Positions 17,266 through 25,725 of a DNA stretch of 64,000 bases are shown one piece after another. The stretch covers positions 62,001-126,000 of the forward strand of contig NZ_RLIH01000006.1 of assembly GCF_004006535.1 (NCBI RefSeq). The letters run 5' to 3'. Each line of letters opens with the position of its first letter. Position 1 is the stretch's first letter. Under the pieces are notes generated by a model, which had not been told where the DNA came from, did not search any database, and saw only the letters and a program-made list of their open reading frames with translations. The position numbers were made by a program, and so were the translations under genes. The stretch comes from Anaerosphaera multitolerans (GTDB taxonomy: Bacteria; Bacillota; Clostridia; Tissierellales; Peptoniphilaceae).

Positions 17266-19230
17266 TTAAATAAACTCTGTACCCCTACCTGTATCGTAGT
17301 CATAGTAATCTACTATTTCTTTTTCTTTAGCAATTTCGTCAATTGTTACACTTCCCAAATCGCCATTTACTTTATATCCGGCAATTCTAATTATTGTATA
17401 CCTGTCATAGTTTACATCTGCATCAAATGTAAATACCTCACCTTGTCTTAAATCGCCTTTTTTACCGTCGTTTACAACTCTAATAGTATAGGTTTTAGTA
17501 GTACTTCCCATTGCTCCCGACTTAACTTGTATGTCAATAACTTGAGCAACTGTATCAAATATAGAACCTTCGTCAATTTCTTTTATTTTTAAAACTCTAC
17601 TTCCATCAAGATCAAGTTCAACAGTCATACCTTCTAAAGAATCTAAGTCCATTTGAGCTCTTTTAATTCCATTATAATCATAGACAGAAGTGGCATCAGT
17701 TAAGTAATAAGTGTTTCTATTTCCATTTGTATCTTCTAAAACTATTTCTCCAACTCTGTTTCCGGAACTACTACCTCTATATACACTTACAATTCTACCA
17801 ATATTTAGATTTTCACCTTTTTCTCCAACTCTGGAAATGTTTTTGTAATTTGTAGTAAGGGTAACTTTGTCATTTACTCTGATATCATCAAATAATCTGG
17901 AGTTTCCACTACGTATATAATTACCATAGAAAGTATATGTCTTACCGTTTGAAAGTTTTAATCTAATCGTTTCTTTACTATCATTTCCTGAAGTTGAACT
18001 AATACTTATAACTTCCCCAGTAACTGTTCCAGTCTTAGGGAAAGAAATAATATCAGTAACTTTTCCGGATGAATCGGTTTTAAACTCCACAAGTGAATCT
18101 AAAGTTAAATCTCTGGCTTGAACTTCCTTGCCCAATTCGTATATTTTAGCATTTGAAGCCAATTCAAACAATCCGCTGTCAGTAGTGTTAATGTCTTCAG
18201 ACTTAATGTCTAAGTTATCCTTATTAGTAGTATACTTAACAGTAATTCCGTTAGAATTAGTAGCTGTAATATAGCCTATTAAATCTTTAGAGCTATTAGT
18301 AACTTCAACTGTCTTTGCAATTCCCGTAATAGTGGAATCTGAACTTTCAGTATAGGTAATTTTTACCTCTTGACCTGATTTAATATCACTGAATACAGCT
18401 GACTTATCATTCATTTTAAAAGTTGTACTGGTATTTACTCTAAATTGTGATCTTTTAGAATCCTTTTCAATAATAATAGTTTCTAAATTATTAATATCTG
18501 TAGTAAGTACTACAGTACCTGTTGCGTCTTTAGTTTCTGTACTTACACTTCCCGCCTTGGTCTTATAATCATAGGACAATTTTGTTATCTTTGCCATTTC
18601 GGATCTTCTAATATATCTGTCTCCGTCAAAGTTTCCTTCTGAGCCCGTAGCTGAAAAGATTCCGGCTTCAACTAAAGAAGCTAAATATCCCTTAGTAGAT
18701 GCAGGTATTTTATCTATATCTTTATGTTTTAAAACATCAACATCTCCGCTGGAAGATAAGTTCAAACCTCTTCCAAAATATACAGCAATTGTATTTCTAT
18801 TTGGATATACTAAATTTTTGGAATCAATAAAACCCTTGCTTTGAGCCTCTTTTAAAGTATCTTCAGTAATTATGTTCTTGTCAATTCCTATTGCAACTGC
18901 CTCTTTAGCCCAAGAACTCACTCCATACTTCTCGCAAGCTTCTCCATATTTTTCAACTGCCTTTTTAACTTCATCCTTTGAAGGATTGATTATTCCCTTG
19001 AGTAGTTGGAGAGTTTCTTCGAAATTTACAGCCTTATCCGGCTTAAAAGTGTTATCGGGATAACCCTCAATAACTCCCTTATCACTCATCTCGTCTATAT
19101 AATCATATGCCCAACCATATCCTTCGCTTTTTTTCACGTCTTTAAATTCTTTTGCATACACTGCACTGGGGATTAATAAAACAGCACAAAGTCCAAGAGA
19201 TATAGCCTTTGTGATCTTCTTATTATTCAT
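17266..19230 (-). CDS. Large secreted SLH-domain surface protein (654 aa)
   Basis: 654 residues. The signal peptide ends near VYAKEFKDV. Three SLH repeats cover about 25-215 (YPDNTFKPDKAVNF; YPNRNTIAVYFGRGLNL; YIRRSEMAKI). They align closely with the protein at 14087, including shared wording such as STKGYLASLVEAGIFSATGS. After the SLH anchor come about 430 residues of beta-strand-rich, Thr/Ser/Asp-rich sequence with no catalytic motif that I recognise. It is a candidate S-layer or surface structural protein anchored to a pyruvylated wall polymer. A GGAGG site precedes the start. It converges on sufB and shares its terminator. Confidence 0.88.
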   Translation of the reverse strand: MNNKKITKAISLGLCAVLLIPSAVYAKEFKDVKKSEGYGWAYDYIDEMSDKGVIEGYPDNTFKPDKAVNFEETLQLLKGIINPSKDEVKKAVEKYGEACEKYGVSSWAKEAVAIGIDKNIITEDTLKEAQSKGFIDSKNLVYPNRNTIAVYFGRGLNLSSSGDVDVLKHKDIDKIPASTKGYLASLVEAGIFSATGSEGNFDGDRYIRRSEMAKITKLSYDYKTKAGSVSTETKDATGTVVLTTDINNLETIIIEKDSKRSQFRVNTSTTFKMNDKSAVFSDIKSGQEVKITYTESSDSTITGIAKTVEVTNSSKDLIGYITATNSNGITVKYTTNKDNLDIKSEDINTTDSGLFELASNAKIYELGKEVQARDLTLDSLVEFKTDSSGKVTDIISFPKTGTVTGEVISISSTSGNDSKETIRLKLSNGKTYTFYGNYIRSGNSRLFDDIRVNDKVTLTTNYKNISRVGEKGENLNIGRIVSVYRGSSSGNRVGEIVLEDTNGNRNTYYLTDATSVYDYNGIKRAQMDLDSLEGMTVELDLDGSRVLKIKEIDEGSIFDTVAQVIDIQVKSGAMGSTTKTYTIRVVNDGKKGDLRQGEVFTFDADVNYDRYTIIRIAGYKVNGDLGSVTIDEIAKEKEIVDYYDYDTGRGTEFI

Positions 19231-19352
19231 CTTTCAAACCTCCATTCAAAAATAAATAATCTATAGTTATTATAACACACAAAAGGTTAAGTAATATTAC
19301 AAATACATTGCAATTCTTTTATCAATTCTAATATTTTTAAATCCTAATAACC

Positions 19353-19382
19353 TTGTATATTCTTAGGTTTATAAGTTATAAT
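19353..19382 (+). promoter_or_regulatory. Promoter of the Met8-like gene
   Basis: TTGTAT, 18-bp spacer, TATAAT; 34 bp before the GGGAGGGGG site of the gene at 19416. Confidence 0.5.
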
Positions 19383-19415
19383 ATAATAAACGATTAAATA
19401 TGGGAGGGGGATTTT

Positions 19416-20150
19416 ATGAGATATTTACCCGTAAGTTTTGATACAAGAAATAAAAATGTACTGGTACTTGGCGGAGGACTTTTAAGTCTTTCAAGAATAA
19501 AAATTCTTTTAAAAACTGAATTTAAAGTTTACGTAATCTCCGATACTTTTGTAGATGAAATATATGAATTACAAAAAGAATATACAGATAAACTTTTTAT
19601 AAAAGAAGAAAATTTAAATAGTGATTTCATCTTTTTTGCATATGACTACGTACTTATCGCCACTAATGATTTTATGTTAAATAATTCTTTGGAAAAAAGA
19701 GCCCAAAAGTCAAATATTCTATATGAAAGATGTGACATTCTATCTAACTCAACTCTATTGATGAATAGAATTTTAGAAAAGGGCGGACTTGCAATAGGTA
19801 TTACTACTGACAAATTAAACCCCACAATTTCCGATATTATCTATGAAGATATTGAAAAGCTTTTTAATACCTATGACGCTGAAAAAATTCAATTGCTTAA
19901 TAAAATCAGAACTGAATTAGTTAGAAAAAACTCTCCTAATATAGATGGGATTATGAGAAAGCTTTACGATACCAAGGAAATAAATTTGGAGACCTACTTA
20001 AATAATTTAAAAAGTATGCATTCCTATGTAGAAGAAATGCCTCTAGAAAAAATAAATAGCGAAGAAACGAAAACCGAAACTGCTGAGCAACCTTTAAGTA
20101 CTACAGATGAAACTAAAGAAGATGAGGGAAATTTAAAAGAAGATAAATAA
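19416..20150 (+). CDS. Met8/CysG N-terminal-like protein (precorrin-2 dehydrogenase fold), orphan
   Basis: 244 residues. The N-terminal Rossmann segment MRYLPVSFDTRNKNVLVLGGGLLSLSRIK and the later GLAIGITTDKLNPTISD match the NAD-binding and dimerisation parts of siroheme synthase (precorrin-2 dehydrogenase/sirohydrochlorin ferrochelatase). The usual NxxDDxxxCxF stretch is altered to YERCDILSNSTLL, so the catalytic region is not clearly intact. The last 35 residues are an acidic Glu/Thr/Lys-rich tail not normal for the family. No other tetrapyrrole genes are nearby. It could still make siroheme, or it could be a repurposed family member. Confidence 0.65.
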   Translation: MRYLPVSFDTRNKNVLVLGGGLLSLSRIKILLKTEFKVYVISDTFVDEIYELQKEYTDKLFIKEENLNSDFIFFAYDYVLIATNDFMLNNSLEKRAQKSNILYERCDILSNSTLLMNRILEKGGLAIGITTDKLNPTISDIIYEDIEKLFNTYDAEKIQLLNKIRTELVRKNSPNIDGIMRKLYDTKEINLETYLNNLKSMHSYVEEMPLEKINSEETKTETAEQPLSTTDETKEDEGNLKEDK

Positions 20151-20155
20151 CATAC

Positions 20156-20181
20156 AACCCCGAATATTGTAGGGGTTTTTT
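20156..20181 (+). terminator. Terminator after the Met8-like gene
   Basis: AACCCC (20156-20161) pairs with GGGGTT (20172-20177), followed by a T-run. The short stem makes it moderate. Confidence 0.65.
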
Positions 20182-20202
20182 GTTGTTAATTATGGTGATA
20201 AG

Positions 20203-20916
20203 ATGTTAAAAATTAAAAATTTAAATAAAAGCTATGGAAGTAAACATATTTTAAAAAATGTTAACTTAAATATAGATTCAGGAGATATCTTCGGCTTTAT
20301 CGGTAAAAACGGCGCCGGAAAAACCACTACTATAAAAGCTGTCGTAGGTTTAATTGACTTTGAAAGCGGAAGTATAGAAATTGACAACATGGATATTAAG
20401 TCAAATCCCTTAAATTGTAAGAAGATTACGGCATATATCCCTGATAACCCTGAACTTTATGAATTTATGAGCGGCCTTGAGTACCTGAACTTTATTGGAG
20501 ATATTTTTGAAATAAATGAAAGTGAAAAAAAAGAAAAAATTGAAGAATATTCAAATGTTTTTGATTTAAATCAGGATTTATATTCTCAAATTTCCACTTA
20601 TTCCCACGGAATGAAACAAAAATTGGCAATTATCAGTGCCCTAATCCATAATCCCAAACTCTTAATTCTAGACGAACCCTTTGTCGGTTTAGATCCAACA
20701 GCTACTCATTTCTTAAAGGAACAATTTAAAGAAATGTGCCAAAGGGGTTGTGCCATATTTTTTTCGACACACGTCTTAGAAGTAGCACAGAACCTCTGTA
20801 ATAAAATTGCAATTATAAAAGACGGTAATATTATAAAACAGGGCTATACTGAAAATATTGTAGAGGACTCCTCTTTAGAAAATATATTTTTGGAGTTAAT
20901 GAAAAATGAGAATTAA
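20203..20916 (+). CDS. ABC transporter ATP-binding protein
   Basis: 237 residues. Walker A GKNGAGKTTT (about 34-43), signature YSHGMKQKL, Walker B LLILDEPFVGLDP, and switch histidine FFSTHVLE. This is the compact type of ATPase found in ABC-2 style exporters (CcmA/DrrA-like). The next gene overlaps by 11 nt and encodes the membrane partner, so the two form one exporter. The substrate is unknown; no biosynthetic or immunity gene adjoins it. The ribosome binding site (GGTGAT) is weak. Confidence 0.9.
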   Translation: MLKIKNLNKSYGSKHILKNVNLNIDSGDIFGFIGKNGAGKTTTIKAVVGLIDFESGSIEIDNMDIKSNPLNCKKITAYIPDNPELYEFMSGLEYLNFIGDIFEINESEKKEKIEEYSNVFDLNQDLYSQISTYSHGMKQKLAIISALIHNPKLLILDEPFVGLDPTATHFLKEQFKEMCQRGCAIFFSTHVLEVAQNLCNKIAIIKDGNIIKQGYTENIVEDSSLENIFLELMKNEN

Positions 20917-22444
20917 TAAATTAAAATTACTATTAAATGTTGAGCTAAAAAAATATATAAATTCCAACAAAGCCAAAAATTCTCTTTCCCAAATAGGAAT
21001 GTTTATTTTAGGTTTTGTCTTTCTAATCAACTCAATAATGGGAACTAAATTATTATATGTTTACAACAGAGAACTAATCCCCTATACATTTAGCCTATTG
21101 ACATTTTTCTTTATTTTATTTTCTGTTGCAGGTGTAGGATATTTAAGCTTATTCAGCGAAAAAGAATACAATATATTATTCCCTCTACCCTTTAGAGATT
21201 CGGAAATAATTTTCGGGAAATTTATGGGAATGTATATTTCCAGTTTATTTTATATTGCAACCTTACTTGCCTTTCCCACAATATATTTAACCTTAAAAAC
21301 AAATCCGCTCTTTACAGTGTTTTCCATATTACTGCTATTGGTATTTCCGGCAGTTCCCTTAATATTATCACTTTTAATCTCAATGCTGTTTTCCAAATAC
21401 TTTACTTTTAAATATAAGAAACAATTGGGGGCTATTCTGGGATTTATTTTAGTTGCAATAATTTATATACTTATTTATGTTTTTGAAAAAGTACTTTTAA
21501 ATAATCTTTTAACATTTCTTTTGAAATTTAAGGTTCTCTTTAAATTAATATATTTCCCCTTTAATTTTTTTGAAAGAGCCTTAATTGAAGGAAGTATTTT
21601 AAATGCAACTGTATTTATAATTTTATCTCTTGGCATACTTTTTATAGGTTTTTACTTTATAGAAAAAAATTATTTTACCCTTTATAATAAATTAAATTTA
21701 AAAAGTAAACAAAGACTTAAGAAAAAGGAAAATTATAAAAACAACAGTTTAAACAAGGCATTATTCAAAAAAGATTTAAAACTTTATTTTTCAAGCAGTA
21801 TCTATGTTTCTAATACCATTGTAATGCCAATTACTATAATAATAGTTCTAATATTATCGACCTTTTTAAATAATGAAACTCTAGACAGTTTTTCAAATAT
21901 TTCAAATTTAACTGAAGTTATAAATTCAAACAGTCTTCTACTTTTATGTGGTTTTGCGTCAATAGCTCAAATTACCTATTGCTCCCTTTCCATTGAGGGG
22001 AAAAATCTTTGGATTTCTCTCAGTCTGCCTTTAAAAAAAGAGGACATTTTTTACTCAAAGATAAAATTAGGCGTAGGGCTAATGGCAATCCCTTTAATAG
22101 CTTTGGCAACAGTTTTAGCACTTCGCTTTAACCAAGGGCTTGGTAACTTAATAGTTAATCTTGCAGCGGCTTTAAACTATTCAATATTTGCCAACTTAGT
22201 AGGACTTCTTTATGATTTAAATACTCTAAACTATAACTGGACAAGTGAAGTTGAAGTAGTAAAACAAAGATTTTCCATGATTTTAGTAATTTTAATACTT
22301 TCAATTCCTTTAATTTTACTTTTTGCCATAGAATCCAAACTCTCCATAGGTAGTTTAAAACTTGGAATTCTTTTATTTATCACCGTTTCAATTTTAAATT
22401 ATCTCTTATGGAAAAAAATTATAAATAAAGATCTATACCTCTAA
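20906..22444 (+). CDS. ABC exporter membrane subunit
   Basis: 512 residues with about 12 hydrophobic segments, arranged as two blocks separated by a charged loop (around 265-285, SKQRLKKKENYKNN). This matches the large permeases that pair with stand-alone ABC ATPases. It overlaps the ATPase gene by 11 nt, indicating coupled translation. I recognise no substrate-specific motif. It ends directly at a bidirectional terminator. Confidence 0.85.
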   Translation: MRINKLKLLLNVELKKYINSNKAKNSLSQIGMFILGFVFLINSIMGTKLLYVYNRELIPYTFSLLTFFFILFSVAGVGYLSLFSEKEYNILFPLPFRDSEIIFGKFMGMYISSLFYIATLLAFPTIYLTLKTNPLFTVFSILLLLVFPAVPLILSLLISMLFSKYFTFKYKKQLGAILGFILVAIIYILIYVFEKVLLNNLLTFLLKFKVLFKLIYFPFNFFERALIEGSILNATVFIILSLGILFIGFYFIEKNYFTLYNKLNLKSKQRLKKKENYKNNSLNKALFKKDLKLYFSSSIYVSNTIVMPITIIIVLILSTFLNNETLDSFSNISNLTEVINSNSLLLLCGFASIAQITYCSLSIEGKNLWISLSLPLKKEDIFYSKIKLGVGLMAIPLIALATVLALRFNQGLGNLIVNLAAALNYSIFANLVGLLYDLNTLNYNWTSEVEVVKQRFSMILVILILSIPLILLFAIESKLSIGSLKLGILLFITVSILNYLLWKKIINKDLYL

Positions 22445-22445
22445 A

Positions 22446-22469
22446 AAAACACCTTGCAAAAGGTGTTTT
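22446..22469. terminator. Bidirectional terminator
   Basis: AAAACACCTT-GCAA-AAGGTGTTTT, 10-bp arms, between the converging exporter gene and the DUF2007 gene. Confidence 0.85.
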
Positions 22470-22714
22470 CATTTTTCAAACTCTTCCAAGCCAAGTATTG
22501 TAATTAACAATTCCTTAGCTTTTTCATAGTCGCTTTCCTCCACTAAAATTTGGGCTCCGTATAAAGTACTTCCGGTTATAATTCTCATATAGCTGCCAAT
22601 ATCATAGTTTTTTACAAAAAAAGGTATTTCATTTTCATCAAGAGCTCCCACTATAATATTGTACTCCATTTCAGTATTAACTGTAATTAAAGGGACAATA
22701 TTTATATCTTTCAT
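22469..22714 (-). CDS. DUF2007-type small protein
   Basis: 81 residues. The pattern VPLITVNTEMEYNIIVGALDENEIPFFVKN, then a beta-strand and ILVEESDYEKAKELL, is that of DUF2007 (putative signal-transducing) domains, a small alpha-beta fold with no assigned chemistry. It follows the M24 peptidase gene by about 20 nt in the same direction, so both are probably co-transcribed. The function is unknown. Confidence 0.75.
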   Translation of the reverse strand: MKDINIVPLITVNTEMEYNIIVGALDENEIPFFVKNYDIGSYMRIITGSTLYGAQILVEESDYEKAKELLITILGLEEFEK

Positions 22715-22734
22715 AATAAGCTCCTCTTTACTAA

Positions 22735-23805
22735 CTATTTAATAATAGTTAAATTCTTGGGATAATCATTTAACACTTCGCATCCGTCTTCTGTAACAAG
22801 GACTAAATCCTCTATTCTAACTCCTGCTACTCCCGGTATATATATACCCGGTTCTATGGAAAATATGTTACCGGGTTTTAGTAAATCCTCATTAATTGAA
22901 GATACATCTCCTATTTCATGAGTTTCCATTCCTATGGAGTGTCCCGTTCTATGAGTAAAGTATTCCCCATATCCCGCTTTTTCTATTACCTCTCTAGCTG
23001 CCCTATCCACATCACAAAATCTTGCTCCCGGCTTTACAGCAGCTATTCCCGCCAAGTTTGCCTCCAGTACAGTTTCATAAATCTTTCTAGCTTCTTCACT
23101 TACTTCCCTATAAAAAAATGTTCTTGTCATATCGGAGCAATAGTCATCCAATATACACCCTATATCTACAACTATGCTGTCTCCCGTTTTTTTCCTTGAA
23201 TTATCTATAGCATGGTGAGGATCCGCCGCATTATCTCCATAACCTACAATGGGATCAAAACTGAATTCATAGGATTCCAATGAACTATAAACTTCCTTTA
23301 AGTAATCTCTCATTTCCTTTTCACTTAAATCATCTGAAAGTTTTTCTTTCATTTTTTCCATTGCCCTATCATTTAAGCTTGAAGCAGCTTTCATTTTTTC
23401 TATTTCTTCACTATCTTTCCTTGATCTGAAATCATCAACAAGATATGAACCGTCTATAAACTCAACCCCTGTCTTCATTTTCATAAGTGGAATTAGAAAT
23501 TTAGCAACCATTTTCTTATCTATACCGACAATGCCACTGTCTACTACATTCCTTGCTAAAATTCCCACTTGATCATCTGTATCATCCAGCCATACATAAT
23601 CAATTCCCTCTACTTGACCTATAGGGAATAATTTATTTATAAAAAGCTGAATTTTCCCACTGGATTTAACGGATAAAACATACAATCTTTCTCCTGCATC
23701 AATTTTAATTCCCGTTAAATAAAAAATTGAATATGCATCACAAATTAAAAACTGTTCTACATTTTCTTCCCGCATTTTTCCTATAACTTTTTTTATTCTT
23801 TCCAT
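22735..23805 (-). CDS. M24 metallopeptidase (Xaa-Pro dipeptidase/aminopeptidase type)
   Basis: 356 residues from the ATG at 23805; a GTG three codons upstream sits on the ribosome binding site itself and is less likely. Pita-bread fold with all five metal ligands: Asp214 and Asp225 (VVDIGCILDDYCSDMTRTF), His289 (RTGHSIGME), Glu318 (FSIEPGIY) and Glu332 (VRIEDLV). The N-terminal creatinase-like domain spans about 1-130. It probably removes N-terminal residues before proline or splits Xaa-Pro dipeptides, supporting peptide fermentation. Cytosolic; no signal peptide. Confidence 0.9.
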   Translation of the reverse strand: MERIKKVIGKMREENVEQFLICDAYSIFYLTGIKIDAGERLYVLSVKSSGKIQLFINKLFPIGQVEGIDYVWLDDTDDQVGILARNVVDSGIVGIDKKMVAKFLIPLMKMKTGVEFIDGSYLVDDFRSRKDSEEIEKMKAASSLNDRAMEKMKEKLSDDLSEKEMRDYLKEVYSSLESYEFSFDPIVGYGDNAADPHHAIDNSRKKTGDSIVVDIGCILDDYCSDMTRTFFYREVSEEARKIYETVLEANLAGIAAVKPGARFCDVDRAAREVIEKAGYGEYFTHRTGHSIGMETHEIGDVSSINEDLLKPGNIFSIEPGIYIPGVAGVRIEDLVLVTEDGCEVLNDYPKNLTIIK

Positions 23806-23866
23806 TACACTCACCCTTCCGTTAAGTAAATTCTATCAATTAATGCATTAAAATTCAATTAAGCAA

Positions 23867-23889
23867 ATAAAAAACCGCCTAAGCGGTTT
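23867..23889 (-). terminator. Terminator of the surface acylation operon
   Basis: AAACCGC-CTAA-GCGGTTT stem (23872-23889 region) followed on the minus strand by a T-rich run. Confidence 0.8.
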
Positions 23890-25716
23890 CTATTTCAAAG
23901 CATTTAATAAATTTTCATCTGGCATATCTCTATATATATTTATTCGTTTTAATTTAAATAAGGATTGAGGTAGACCCTTTATTATGGTATTTTTACCTTC
24001 ATCAATTGTAAGTGTTGATTTAACCCCAAGTAATCCCAAAAGAACTTCCGTTTCTTCACTATAGTACCCCGTAGGATAACTAAAGGAATGAATAGGTTCC
24101 TTGGTAATCTCCTCAATAATTATACTTTCTTTTTCAAAGTCATCTTTAAAGGCCTTAATATACTCATCTTCACTTTCACCTTCAAATCTCTGAACGCTTT
24201 TCCTCACCGGACTATTTTCTTCAAACTTCTCCGATTGATGCATATCATAACTGTGGCTTTGTATATCTATTAAACCACTTTCCCACATCTCAACTGCTTC
24301 TGAGGAATCAAAATGAGGAATTATCTCTTCACCTGTTTCCTTGTAAGTGTCCTTTCCTAAACTGGAGCCTATTAAATAAATTGTAGACTTCATATTTAGC
24401 TCTTTAAATAACGGGTAAGCCACTTCATAATTGGAAGTATAGCCATCATCAAAGGTAATTAGTATTGGATTATCAGGCAGTTCCACTCCTTTTTCTGTAT
24501 AGTCGTAAAGGTCTTTTAAGGAGACTGTATTATATCCGCTTTCTTTGATAAGCCTAATCTGTCTTTCAAATTGCTCCTTGGAAATTGAATACTCCCCGTC
24601 ATCTATACTGTGAAGAAGTATAACAGGTACTTCAACTGTATAATCATAATCATCGAACTTTAGTTCATAGGATTTAAAGTCTCTTAGAAAGCTTTCCACA
24701 TTTCCACTGTCTACATGGTGACCAAAGTCATTGGGCATATAAACTTCACTATCATTATATATCTTCGCCAACATCATATCTCCCACACTGTTTCTAAAGT
24801 GAGTACTATCATAAAAATATCTGGCGTCAGTACTGATTTTAGATTTTGAAAAATCCCAAAAGTCAGTTATATTTGCAAGTTCTCTATAAAAAGTTTCAAG
24901 TTCCTCTACATCATAATTGTCAAAATCTTCCCAATATATGGGAAATACCACTACTTCTAAATTTATTCCTGAATTGTCGCAAAGTTTTTTTATATCCGTC
25001 ATACAATTTTTAAAGGAACCAAGCTCAACTAACTTCTTTTCCTCCCTAGGATAATTGTTAAATACACTATAATTTTCCTTTGCCACATAATCCTCAAAGT
25101 TGCCTATATTTTCCACATCTCTTGTACTCTTGTCATATACGCCTGTTTCGGGTAAGAATACATCAAAACTCTTTTGAAAAAACGAATCTTCCTTTGCATC
25201 ATTAATTTTCGCCAAGGCATACCTTGGATTTGCAAAAAGGTAGGTGGTATAAAAATTTAATAGATTCTTTCCCACTGCCTTACCGTGCATTCTTTGATTT
25301 ATTTCATCATCACCTATATCAAAAAACATAGCCGTATTGTAATTAATCCCCAAGAGTATGTTTTCCACTTCAGTGTTTTCGCTTAAATACTTTATCGTAT
25401 TGTAGGAGTCCATTAAATCGGATCCGTAATAAAAAGCATTGTAATAGCTGTCGGCTGTATAGTTATTTAAAGTATCCACCTGAATGGAACCGCATCCCGA
25501 AGAACCTACTATATAGGAATTAAACTTATCTTTGTGTTTGTTAATGTATTCAATTTTGGCTGTTCTGGGATTTTGTGTAAAATTATAGGAATCCCATTTA
25601 TAGATCTTATCCCCAAAAAGCCCAAAGGGATCTACTAATACATTTAAAAGCAGGATAGGAATAAATATAATTAATACAATTAAAACAAACATTGTAAAAA
25701 ATTTTTTAGTACTCAT
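23890..25716 (-). CDS. Fusion: membrane-anchored SGNH acyltransferase-like domain plus polysaccharide deacetylase (CE4)
   Basis: 608 residues. An N-terminal membrane anchor (about 6-28) puts the rest outside. Residues about 30-330 look like the DltD/AlgX-type SGNH fold: a nucleophile block YIVGSSGCGS (Ser72 or Ser73) and a DxxH block DSTHF (Asp303, His306). Residues about 360-608 are a carbohydrate esterase 4 domain with TFDDGY (Asp423, Asp424) and HSYDMH (His488, His493). The six-residue histidine motif resembles PgaB/IcaB deacetylases of poly-N-acetylglucosamine. One protein may therefore acylate a wall or capsule polymer and deacetylate its amino sugars. It is the last gene of the five-gene operon and ends at a terminator. 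Confidence 0.8.
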   Translation of the reverse strand: MSTKKFFTMFVLIVLIIFIPILLLNVLVDPFGLFGDKIYKWDSYNFTQNPRTAKIEYINKHKDKFNSYIVGSSGCGSIQVDTLNNYTADSYYNAFYYGSDLMDSYNTIKYLSENTEVENILLGINYNTAMFFDIGDDEINQRMHGKAVGKNLLNFYTTYLFANPRYALAKINDAKEDSFFQKSFDVFLPETGVYDKSTRDVENIGNFEDYVAKENYSVFNNYPREEKKLVELGSFKNCMTDIKKLCDNSGINLEVVVFPIYWEDFDNYDVEELETFYRELANITDFWDFSKSKISTDARYFYDSTHFRNSVGDMMLAKIYNDSEVYMPNDFGHHVDSGNVESFLRDFKSYELKFDDYDYTVEVPVILLHSIDDGEYSISKEQFERQIRLIKESGYNTVSLKDLYDYTEKGVELPDNPILITFDDGYTSNYEVAYPLFKELNMKSTIYLIGSSLGKDTYKETGEEIIPHFDSSEAVEMWESGLIDIQSHSYDMHQSEKFEENSPVRKSVQRFEGESEDEYIKAFKDDFEKESIIIEEITKEPIHSFSYPTGYYSEETEVLLGLLGVKSTLTIDEGKNTIIKGLPQSLFKLKRINIYRDMPDENLLNALK

Positions 25717-25725
25717 GCTAACCTC

